From contig OMUX01000391.1 of NCBI GenBank assembly GCA_900314345.1, forward strand, positions 1 through 5,135: 5,135 nt of DNA, read 5' to 3'. The notes below the pieces were generated by a model. It worked only from the letters and a program-made list of their open reading frames with translations, did no database searches and was not told the origin of the DNA. The translations under genes were made by a program, and so were the position numbers. Numbering within the stretch: position 1 is the stretch's first letter; each line of letters opens with the position of its first letter. Shown piece after piece: positions 1-5,135 of the stretch. The DNA is from an uncultured Erysipelotrichaceae bacterium (GTDB lineage: Bacteria; Bacillota_I; Bacilli_A; Erysipelotrichales; Erysipelotrichaceae).

Positions 1-37
1 CTCCGATCATTCCGTCATTGCATTTTCCTTTTTTGCA

Positions 38-66
38 TTGACACACTGAATAGCGGATGATACACT
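38..66 (+). promoter_or_regulatory. Sigma-A type promoter of the uptake operon
   Basis: A perfect -35 box TTGACA (38-43) is followed after exactly 17 bases by TACACT (61-66), which matches 4 of 6 positions of the -10 consensus. Transcription would start near 72-75, at the left edge of the 20-bp palindrome, and give a leader of about 35 bases before the binding-protein gene. Positions 1-37 hold a pyrimidine-rich stretch and two copies of TTGCATT. I see no gene in them on either strand. The promoter is inferred from box matches and spacing only. Confidence 0.75.
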
Positions 67-74
67 CTCCACAT

Positions 75-94
75 GAGTTAGCTATAGCTAACTC
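75..94. promoter_or_regulatory. Perfect 20-bp palindromic operator candidate
   Basis: The ten bases GAGTTAGCTA are followed directly by their exact reverse complement TAGCTAACTC, with no spacer. The site begins about 8 bases after the -10 box and ends directly before the AAGGAG ribosome binding site (95-100). A bound dimeric repressor would block initiation or early elongation. The half-site resembles the GTTAG/CTAAC halves of DtxR-type boxes, but in the classical DtxR box these halves are separated by one base, whereas here six bases lie between them. It does not match the Fur consensus. The regulator is therefore unidentified; a DtxR-like or TetR-like metal or heme sensor is possible. In RNA the same bases could also fold into a hairpin just upstream of the ribosome binding site. 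Confidence 0.7.
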
Positions 95-109
95 AAGGAG
101 AATGAATAC

Positions 110-1177
110 ATGAAGAAATTAATCAGTCTGTCTTTAGCGTCTGTATTGCTTCTGGCTGGATGCGGTTCATCTGCATCTGCTGCTGAAAGCTCTGTATCGG
201 AAAGCCAGGAAACTGCAAGCCCGTCAGCCGCAGCAGAAGCTGCTGTGAGTGAAGAAAGCGCAGCTTTCCCGGTTGCGATCAAGCATGTATACGGAGAAAC
301 CGTCATTGAATCAAAGCCTGAGCGTGTTGTTACCCTGGCCTTTGGAAACCAGGATGTCGTGCTGTCCCTCGGTATTGTTCCGGTAGGCTTCTCTGCCGCA
401 AACTACGGTGTACAGGATGACTCCGGCATGCTGCCGTGGACAAAGGAAAAGCTCGAAGAGCTGGGAGAAGAAAACCCGAACGTATTCCAGGATACAGACG
501 GCATTGACTATGAAGCGGTTGCTGACTGCGACCCTGATATCATTCTTGCCCCGTATTCCGGCCTGACCCAGGAAGAATACGACATGCTCACAAAGATTGC
601 TCCGACGATAGCCTATCCTGAACAGGCATGGACCATCAGCACGGAAGACTGGATTTCTGTTACAGCACAAGCTCTTGGTGTTCCCGAAAAGGGACAGGAA
701 GTCATTGATCACATGCATGATGTGATCGAGAAAAAGAAGAGCGCGCATCCTGAATTTGAAGGAAAGACATTCGTCTGGATCACATTCAATGAAGATGATC
801 TCTCTGCACTCCATGCTTATTCCCCGGATGATTCCCGCTGCAAGTTCCTGACAGAGTTCGGCTTCAGCTATCCGGAAAGCATTTCCGAGTATGTACAGGA
901 CGGCAAGTATTCACTGGACATCAGCGCTGAAAATGCCGATCTTCTCTATGATGCCGATTTCCTGATCGGCTATTCCACGGAAGCAGGCTATGCCGCAGCT
1001 GCCGCAGACCCGGTGCTCGGTGAGATTCCTGCTCTCAAGAAGAATGCGGTTGTTTCCATTGACAGCGGCACACCTCTTTCCGCCGCACTCACCATGACAC
1101 CGCTCTCCTTCGACTACACCATTGACGAATACACTGACAAACTTGCCGAAGCTGTCAGCCATTCTCAGGCAGAATGA
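110..1177 (+). CDS. Iron-siderophore type ABC transporter substrate-binding lipoprotein
   Basis: This 355-residue protein would capture a metal chelate (ferric siderophore, heme or a corrinoid) outside the cell and deliver it to the permease pair encoded next. Residues 1-18 form a lipoprotein signal: basic KK, a hydrophobic core, and a lipobox LAGC with the lipidated cysteine at C18. Residues 19-52 are a Ser/Ala/Glu-rich low-complexity tether. The FecB/FhuD-like (class III, COG0614-type) fold begins near residue 54. It shows the family's N-lobe pattern ERVVTLAFGNQDVVLSLGI (71-89) and DYEAVADCDPDIILA (133-147), with the C-terminal lobe from about 215. Length is normal for the family. The start is fixed by AAGGAG (95-100) nine bases upstream and by the signal peptide. 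The stop overlaps the first permease start as ATGA. The family is well supported, but the exact ligand cannot be read from the sequence. Confidence 0.93.
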   Translation: MKKLISLSLASVLLLAGCGSSASAAESSVSESQETASPSAAAEAAVSEESAAFPVAIKHVYGETVIESKPERVVTLAFGNQDVVLSLGIVPVGFSAANYGVQDDSGMLPWTKEKLEELGEENPNVFQDTDGIDYEAVADCDPDIILAPYSGLTQEEYDMLTKIAPTIAYPEQAWTISTEDWISVTAQALGVPEKGQEVIDHMHDVIEKKKSAHPEFEGKTFVWITFNEDDLSALHAYSPDDSRCKFLTEFGFSYPESISEYVQDGKYSLDISAENADLLYDADFLIGYSTEAGYAAAAADPVLGEIPALKKNAVVSIDSGTPLSAALTMTPLSFDYTIDEYTDKLAEAVSHSQAE

Positions 1178-2202
1178 TCAGGAAAGAACGAAAACCAGGA
1201 GAAAGCACCCGTGGACAGCCACGGGGTTTTTTCCCTGTTCTGACGATCTTCCTGATCCTGCTGGCAATGGCCGTTATCCTGTCTTTCTCCCTGGGTTCAA
1301 GAAGAGTCACATTCCCGGAAATCATTGATGCCCTTTTCCGCCCGGAGGCTTCCTCCTACAGCATCAATGTCATACGCCGCAGGATTCCCCGCACCTTCTT
1401 CGGCATTCTCTGCGGTGCCTCCCTGGGTGTTTCCGGTGCTTTGATGCAGGCAGTTACCAGAAACCCGATTGCCGATCCTTCCATACTCGGTGTCAACAGC
1501 GGTGCTGCACTGGCTGTTGTCTGGGGCATTGCCTTCCTCAATATCTCAAGACCGGCAGAATACATCGGCCTTGCGTTGATCGGTTCCTTCGCAACCGCCC
1601 TGTTTGTCTACGGCATCGGTTCTTTGGGAAGAGGCGGAGCCACACCGGTCAAGCTGGTGCTTGCCGGTGCAGCAGTCTCTGCTGCCCTTTCCGGCATCAT
1701 CAATGCCATCATGATTCCCCGGTCCTACGTCATGGACCAGTTCCGCTTCTGGCAGGTTGGTTCCATCGGTGCCGGAACCTGGCAGTATACAGCACTCCTG
1801 CTTCCCTTCTCCATCGCTGGCATCGTTCTGGCTGTTGTCATGTCTTCTGCATTGAATGCCATGGCACTGGGAGACGAAGCCGCCATCAGCCTTGGCGTCA
1901 AAACCGGACTGATCCGGCTGCTTGCCGCAGCTGCCGGTGTCGTGCTGTGCGGAAGTGTAACAGCCCTGGCAGGTCCGATCGGATTCCTCGGGCTTCTTGC
2001 GCCGCACCTGATCCGTTTGCTGCTCGGCAGCGATCTGCGCTATACCATACCCATGTCCGCAGTTGCCGGCAGTGTCATTCTTCTGATTTCCGATGTTATC
2101 GGAAGACTGCTCACATACCCGGGCGAACTGGAAGTAGGAGTGGTCACCGCATTTGTCGGTGCACCGCTTCTGATCTATGCGGCTATGAGGACAAAGATAT
2201 GA
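1174..2202 (+). CDS. FecCD-family ABC transporter permease, first subunit
   Basis: This 342-residue polytopic membrane protein is one half of the channel that moves the chelate released by the binding protein. It begins with about 18 mostly basic cytoplasmic residues, then a first membrane helix (about 20-40). Family marks follow in order: GALMQAVTRNPIADPSILGV (88-107), the cytoplasmic LGDEAAISLG coupling motif (232-241) that contacts the ATPase, GPIGFLGLLAPHLIRLLLG (267-285), and the C-terminal VGVVTAFVGAPLLIY (321-335). Length is usual for the family. The start ATG overlaps the lipoprotein stop (ATGA) with only a poor ribosome binding site, so expression probably depends on coupling to the upstream gene. 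A terminator-like hairpin (1208-1232) lies in codons 12-20. A later start would remove the first membrane helix, so 1174 is preferred. Confidence 0.93.
   Translation: MIRKERKPGESTRGQPRGFFPVLTIFLILLAMAVILSFSLGSRRVTFPEIIDALFRPEASSYSINVIRRRIPRTFFGILCGASLGVSGALMQAVTRNPIADPSILGVNSGAALAVVWGIAFLNISRPAEYIGLALIGSFATALFVYGIGSLGRGGATPVKLVLAGAAVSAALSGIINAIMIPRSYVMDQFRFWQVGSIGAGTWQYTALLLPFSIAGIVLAVVMSSALNAMALGDEAAISLGVKTGLIRLLAAAAGVVLCGSVTALAGPIGFLGLLAPHLIRLLLGSDLRYTIPMSAVAGSVILLISDVIGRLLTYPGELEVGVVTAFVGAPLLIYAAMRTKI
1208..1232 (+). terminator. Intragenic terminator-like hairpin (possible attenuator)
   Basis: CCCGTGG (1208-1214) and CCACGGG (1219-1225) form a perfect 7-bp, GC-rich stem with the 4-base loop ACAG. 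One G and then six T (1227-1232) follow. This is the classical layout of an intrinsic terminator. It lies 31 bases after the binding-protein stop and inside codons 12-20 of the first permease. Partial termination here would give more lipoprotein than permease mRNA, a ratio common in binding-protein operons. A ribosome that starts the permease would melt the stem, so read-through may depend on permease translation. The structure is seen directly; its activity is inferred. Confidence 0.6.
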
Positions 2203-3233
2203 ACATACATGAAGCCAATGCCGCAAAGATCCTTGAAGGAACAAGGAAAAGAAACAGACGCCTGCATATTGTCATTGCCCTGCTGCTGATGCTGATGATC
2301 CTGCTTTCCCTGTGCATGATGACTTACGGAAACACCGTGTATTCCCTTTCCCATGTATGGAATGTACTGCAGGGCATTGAAGAGGAAGGTAGTTTCACCA
2401 TCCTGACGTTGCGTCTTCCGAGGCTGCTTTCCGGCATCCTTGCTGGCTTTGCCTTCGGCATTGCCGGAAGTGTCTTCCAGACCATGCTCCATAACCCTCT
2501 GGCTAACCCGAATATTCTGGGCATCACTTCTGCCTCCAGTGCAGGTGCCGTGTTCTGCATCCTGGTCCTGCAGGCAGGATATACTGCGCAGTTCACCGGT
2601 TCCATCCTGGCTGCCGTGATTACAGCCGGACTGATCTACGGTCTTTCCCGTGTCAGACGCTACACCACAGGAAGGCTGATCCTGATCGGCATCGGCTTCC
2701 AGGCCATGATGAACGCTGCAATCAACTACATGATGCTCATCGGCAATGAGAATGATATTGCCTCAGCCATGCGCTGGATGAGCGGTTCTTTGAACGGTGC
2801 CACCATGGCATCCATTGCACCGCTGGCTGTGTCTGTGATGTTGCTGACGCCGGTAATCCTTGCTTCTTCCAGAAGACTGCAGATCCTGGAACTGGGAGAT
2901 GAATCAGCCATCAGCCTTGGTTCAGATCCTGCAAAAGCCCGTGCTGTATTGATGCTTTCAACTGTTGTACTGACAGCAGTTGCCTCTGCTGCAACCGGAC
3001 CGATTGCCTTTGTAGCATTCCTGTCCGGACCGATCGGCAGAAAGCTGGCAGGCTATGGAAGCTGTTCACCGCTTCCCGGAGGTTTGTTCGGCATTGTCCT
3101 TGTCCTGGCATCAGATCTATTGGGCCAGTATGCCTTTGAAATCCGTTTCCCGGTAGGCGTTATTACCGGTCTGCTTGGTGCACCATATCTGATCTGGCTT
3201 TTGATCCGTATGAACAAACGAGGTGAATTCTGA
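2199..3233 (+). CDS. FecCD-family ABC transporter permease, second subunit
   Basis: This 344-residue membrane protein should pair with the first permease to form the heterodimeric channel. A basic cytoplasmic N-terminus (RKRNRR, 16-21) precedes the first membrane helix (about 22-42). Family marks are LRLPRLLSGILAG (71-83), GSVFQTMLHNPLANPNILGI (90-109), the ATPase-contacting LGDESAISLG (232-241), TGPIAFVAFLSGPIGRKLAG (266-285) and FPVGVITGLLGAPYLIWLLIR (317-337). The LSGPIGRKL version, where the first subunit has LAPHLIRLL, is common in the second permease of such pairs as I know the family. The frame is open far upstream (from 1947), but the start at 2199 is chosen. There ATG overlaps the previous stop (ATGA), GAGGA (2187-2191) lies 7 bases before it, and homology begins only after it. 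Confidence 0.92.
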   Translation: MNIHEANAAKILEGTRKRNRRLHIVIALLLMLMILLSLCMMTYGNTVYSLSHVWNVLQGIEEEGSFTILTLRLPRLLSGILAGFAFGIAGSVFQTMLHNPLANPNILGITSASSAGAVFCILVLQAGYTAQFTGSILAAVITAGLIYGLSRVRRYTTGRLILIGIGFQAMMNAAINYMMLIGNENDIASAMRWMSGSLNGATMASIAPLAVSVMLLTPVILASSRRLQILELGDESAISLGSDPAKARAVLMLSTVVLTAVASAATGPIAFVAFLSGPIGRKLAGYGSCSPLPGGLFGIVLVLASDLLGQYAFEIRFPVGVITGLLGAPYLIWLLIRMNKRGEF

Positions 3234-4048
3234 TGGAAAACACAAAACATATTCTGAAAACAAACCACCTGTATGGCGGGTATGATGGCAAACAGGTGCT
3301 GAAGGATATCAATATCACGATCCCTGACGGAAAGATCAGCGTTATCCTTGGTGCTAATGCCTGTGGAAAGTCCACGCTTCTCAAAACCATGACCAGAATC
3401 CTGCAGCCAGCCAAAGGAAGTGTCACGCTTGACGGAACGGATATCCGCAAATTTCCTTCCAAGAAGCTGGCATGCCAGCTTGGCCTGCTTCCCCAGACAC
3501 CTGTCGTTCCCGAAGGCGTCACTGTCTCTGATCTTGTCTTCCGCGGACGTTATCCTCACAAGAAGATGTTTGAAGGAACGACAAAGAAAGATCTCGAAGC
3601 TGTAACAGAGGCTATGGAAATCATGAATATCGTTGATCTGGCAGACCGCTCCATTTCCGAACTGTCCGGTGGCCAGAGACAGCGTGCATGGATTGCCACA
3701 GCACTTGCCCAGGATACAGACATCCTGTTCCTTGATGAACCGACAACATACCTGGATGTAAACTACCAGGTTGAAATCCTGGATCTTATGGCTGACTTGA
3801 ATGAACGCAAGCATACGACGATTGTCATGGTGCTGCATGACATCAATCTTTCCGTACGCTATGCTGACTATCTGTTTGCCATGAAGGAAGGAAAGATCAT
3901 CAAGGAAGGAACACCGGAAGATGTGATTTCAGAAGCATTGATTGAAGAAGTATTCGGACTGAAATCCAAGGTCATCAAGGATCCTGTCAGTTCAGCTCCA
4001 TATGCAATTCCTGTCGGAAGGCATTTTAGTTCACCTGACGTACAATAA
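3233..4048 (+). CDS. ABC transporter ATP-binding protein, FepC/FhuC type
   Basis: This 271-residue cytoplasmic ATPase would act as a homodimer under the two permeases to drive uptake. All nucleotide-site elements are intact: Walker A GANACGKST (40-48), Q-loop Q88, signature LSGGQ (144-148), Walker B ILFLDEP (164-170) with catalytic E169, D-loop near YLDV (173-176), and switch histidine H202. The stretch GRYPHKKMF (105-113), after the Q-loop, has the FepC/FhuC look. The C-terminal tail (about 240-271) is a short extension without a recognised domain. The start at 3233 overlaps the permease stop as TGATG, with GAGGTG (3220-3225) seven bases before it. It is the last gene of the operon, followed by a terminator 28 bases after its stop. 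Length and motifs are normal, and there is no sign of decay. Confidence 0.95.
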   Translation: MENTKHILKTNHLYGGYDGKQVLKDINITIPDGKISVILGANACGKSTLLKTMTRILQPAKGSVTLDGTDIRKFPSKKLACQLGLLPQTPVVPEGVTVSDLVFRGRYPHKKMFEGTTKKDLEAVTEAMEIMNIVDLADRSISELSGGQRQRAWIATALAQDTDILFLDEPTTYLDVNYQVEILDLMADLNERKHTTIVMVLHDINLSVRYADYLFAMKEGKIIKEGTPEDVISEALIEEVFGLKSKVIKDPVSSAPYAIPVGRHFSSPDVQ

Positions 4049-4076
4049 CCACAAGAACAAACAAACATTATAAAAA

Positions 4077-4122
4077 GCTGGTTCTCATCTATTTTCACGG
4101 GAGCCAGCCTTGTTTGTTTTTT
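4077..4122. terminator. Bidirectional intrinsic terminator between convergent genes
   Basis: GCTGGTTCTC (4077-4086) pairs with GGGAGCCAGC (4099-4108) to give a 10-bp stem with two G-U pairs and a 12-base loop. Rightward, the stem is followed by CTTG, TTTG and a T6 run (4117-4122), ending the uptake operon. The A-rich side, AAAAA at 4072-4076, becomes a T5 tract leftward, so the same stem can end the minus-strand transcript. Outer AACAAAC and GTTTGTT arms could lengthen the stem. Confidence 0.8.
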
Positions 4123-4133
4123 CAATTGTTTTG

Positions 4134-4868
4134 TTAACCCAGATCCTCACCATTGGAGGCAATGCACTTCTTGTACCACCAGAAGGAATCCTTCCTGTAA
4201 CGGCTGAATGTACCATTGCCATAGTCATCACTGTCTACATAGATGAAGCCATAGCGCTTTGCCATTTCACCGGTGGAAGCTGATACAAGGTCAATGCATC
4301 CCCACATGGTATAGCCAAGCAGATCCACATGATCCTTCTTCACAGCATCCTTCATTGCCCGGATATGCTGACGGAGGTAGTCAATGCGGTAGTCATCATG
4401 AACGCTCTTGTCTTCATTCAGGACATCTCTTGCTCCAAGACCGTTCTCCACAATGATCATCGGCAGACCATATCTGCTGTAGATCTCATTCAGTGTGAAT
4501 CTTAATCCCTCCGGATCAATCTGCCAGCCCCATGCACTGGTCTTGAGATACGGGTTCTTTACTCCTGCAAGAAGGTTTCCTGCAGAGTCTGCAGCCTTGT
4601 CTGTGGATACACAGTTTGTCTGGTAGTAGGAGAAACTGTAGAAGTCCACGGTTCCCTTCTTCAGTACCTCACGGTCTTCCTCTGTGATATCCAGTGCAAT
4701 GTTGTTCTCTTTCCAGAACGGTTCACAGTAATACCCGTATTCCCCGCGGCACTGTACATCTGCACAGTACCAAAATTTTCCGGCCATGCATTCATAGCAG
4801 AACTCACAGATCAAGTTCCCGTCTGATCTACTGCATACTCGCTTCTTCCTTCGTGAACTGTGATCCAT
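4134..4868 (-). pseudogene. 5'-truncated glycoside hydrolase family 1 (6-phospho-beta-glucosidase) remnant
   Basis: Intact members of this family have about 460-480 residues and cleave phosphorylated beta-glucosides brought in by the PTS. Here only 244 codons are open, and recognisable family sequence begins near codon 28 (MAGKFWYCADVQCRGEY, about 4787). The nucleophile motif PMIIVENGLG (136-145, E141) and the loop SASTGEMAKRYGF (196-208) are present; the Ser, Lys and Tyr of that loop bind phosphate in the family. So are VDFYSFSYY (74-82) and the normal C-terminus ending NGEDLG. The N-terminal half, including the barrel start and the acid/base NE(P/I) motif, is missing. It is not in any frame upstream, where a control region begins by 4975. 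Codons 1-27 look unrelated and no good ribosome binding site is evident. A truncated, almost certainly inactive remnant is far more likely than a functional short enzyme. Confidence 0.85.
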
Positions 4869-4974
4869 ACCTGGAAGTCAGCTGATAAATCAGCCCATTT
4901 TCTGTATTGTTTTAGGCATTCAGATGCTTCTGCATCTGGTGCAATACTTTCTTATGACCGCAGCAGGAAAATAT
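4869..4974. other. Unassigned spacer behind the truncated glycosidase
   Basis: No confident gene is seen between the glycosidase remnant and the right-hand control region. On the minus strand a stretch of 46 codons (4951 to 4814, stop at 4811-4813) is open without a start codon, and it overlaps the 5' part of the remnant in another frame. I do not recognise its translation. It may be debris of the event that removed the glycosidase 5' half, or chance. Confidence 0.4.
4921..4938. repeat. Short perfect inverted repeat, 7-bp arms
   Basis: CAGATGC (4921-4927) and GCATCTG (4932-4938) are exact reverse complements around the loop TTCT. Outer GCA (4916-4918) and TGC (4940-4942) could extend it past small bulges. 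No T-tract follows on either strand, so it is not a good intrinsic terminator. It could be an operator, a recombination scar or chance. Confidence 0.5.
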
Positions 4975-5028
4975 TAAATAATAATGATTCTTGTTATTGA
5001 CAATAGTAATAAGAATTGTTATTATTTA
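4975..5028. promoter_or_regulatory. 54-bp imperfect dyad overlapping a promoter (Fur-like operator candidate)
   Basis: Bases 4975 to 4999 mirror 5004 to 5028 about a centre between 5001 and 5002. Twenty of 25 positions are complementary and the other five are G/T. Two 19-base sub-sites resemble the Fur consensus GATAATGATAATCATTATC: 4980-4998 matches 13 of 19 positions by my count, and 5005-5023 matches 12 of 19. They cover the -35 flank and the -10 box, where a repressor would block RNA polymerase. A Fur/PerR-family regulator is the best guess, consistent with an iron-chelate importer next door. AT-richness makes such matches easier by chance, so the dyad itself is the stronger evidence. Confidence 0.6.
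4997..5025 (+). promoter_or_regulatory. Near-consensus sigma-A promoter for the right-hand gene
   Basis: TTGACA (4997-5002) and TATTAT (5020-5025) are separated by exactly 17 bases; the -35 is perfect and the -10 matches 5 of 6. Transcription would begin around 5032, leaving a leader of about 70 bases before the start codon at 5104. The whole promoter is buried in the 54-bp dyad, so a strong promoter under tight repression is the likely logic. Confidence 0.85.
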
Positions 5029-5032
5029 GTTG

Positions 5033-5052
5033 CCAGGAGGAAGAACTCCTGG
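5033..5052 (+). promoter_or_regulatory. Hairpin at the 5' end of the leader
   Basis: CCAGGAG (5033-5039) pairs perfectly with CTCCTGG (5046-5052) around the loop GAAGAA. It would sit at the extreme 5' end of the transcript made from the promoter at 4997-5025. No T-tract follows, so it is not a terminator. A 5' stabilising stem is the simplest reading. An AGGAGG at 5035-5040 lies within it but has no ATG, GTG or TTG at useful spacing. Confidence 0.6.
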
Positions 5053-5103
5053 GAAACAAAAACAGCCCATACCATTGAACAAGGGCATAGGAGGAAAAGA
5101 ACA

Positions 5104-5135
5104 ATGAATAAGGTCTTAGTAAACAACGTCAACAA
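5104..5135 (+). CDS. Start of an unidentified gene cut by the window edge
   Basis: ATG at 5104 follows a strong AGGAGG (5089-5094) at 9-base spacing, downstream of a near-consensus promoter and leader. Only ten codons are visible (MNKVLVNNVN), which is too few to assign a family. It reads rightward, away from the glycosidase remnant. From its Fur-like operator and the importer upstream it may be a metal-regulated gene, but that is inference. Confidence 0.75.
   Translation, partial: MNKVLVNNVN

Noticed and set aside
1..37. Possible divergent gene start or upstream gene tail at the left edge
   Set aside because: Minus-strand ATG codons here either meet a stop within a few codons or lack a well-placed ribosome binding site before the window edge, and no plus-strand frame is recognisable, so nothing can be supported.
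1224..1236. Possible -1 frameshift site (T TTT TTC in the permease frame) beside the hairpin
   Set aside because: The heptamer fits the slippery pattern, but the hairpin is upstream rather than downstream of it and the 0 frame encodes the complete normal permease, so frameshifting is not needed.
1947..2198. Upstream extension of the second permease frame by 84 codons
   Set aside because: It overlaps the conserved end of the first permease, its translation is arginine/cysteine-rich and unlike the family, and a well-placed ATGA start with a ribosome binding site exists at 2199.
1546..2244. Long minus-strand open frame opposite the first permease
   Set aside because: The translation is rich in Cys, Gln, His and Asp with no domain, and it lies entirely antisense to a well-supported membrane protein gene; it is a shadow of that gene's codon bias.
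3053..3838. Minus-strand open frame of 261 codons opposite the ATPase
   Set aside because: The opposite strand encodes an intact ABC ATPase with every motif; the antisense translation has no recognisable family and no convincing start site.
5049..5080. Leader peptide starting at CTG after the AGGAGG in the leader hairpin
   Set aside because: CTG starts are very rare, the presumed ribosome binding site is locked in the hairpin stem, and the nine-codon product has no feature of a regulatory leader peptide.

Overview
The window suggests a member of the Bacillota (Firmicutes). The evidence is a Gram-positive-style lipoprotein solute-binding protein, strong AGGAGG/AAGGAG ribosome binding sites, sigma-A type promoters, and a glycosidase of the 6-phospho-beta-glucosidase type usual in PTS-using Firmicutes. 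Base composition looks moderate in the genes and AT-rich in the control regions. A gut anaerobe of the Erysipelotrichia or Clostridia would fit, but that placement is only a guess from protein style.

Positions 1-109 are a control region. It holds a good -35/-10 pair (38-66), a perfect 20-bp palindrome (75-94) at the expected transcription start, and a ribosome binding site. Positions 110-4048 hold a complete four-gene ABC importer operon of the iron-siderophore/heme/cobalamin class: lipoprotein binding protein, two FecCD-family permeases and the ATPase. All three gene junctions overlap by 1-4 bases (ATGA, ATGA, TGATG), so translation is probably coupled. The lipoprotein captures a metal chelate outside the cell, the two permeases form the membrane channel, and two copies of the ATPase power uptake. 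A perfect terminator-like hairpin with a T6 tract (1208-1232) lies inside the first codons of the first permease gene. It may set the ratio of binding protein to transporter.

A bidirectional terminator (4077-4122) separates the operon from a convergent minus-strand remnant of a glycoside hydrolase family 1 gene (4134-4868). The remnant keeps only the C-terminal half, including the catalytic nucleophile and the phosphate-binding loop. About 180 bases behind the break (roughly 4790-4974) are unassigned and carry a short inverted repeat and a start-less open frame.

The right edge (4975-5135) is a second control region reading rightward. A 54-bp imperfect dyad, which can be read as two Fur-like boxes, overlaps a near-consensus promoter (TTGACA-17-TATTAT). 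It is followed by a leader with a perfect hairpin, an AGGAGG site, and the first ten codons of a gene cut by the window end.

The genes themselves belong to known families. The best leads for something new are the two different operators and the intragenic attenuator-like hairpin.
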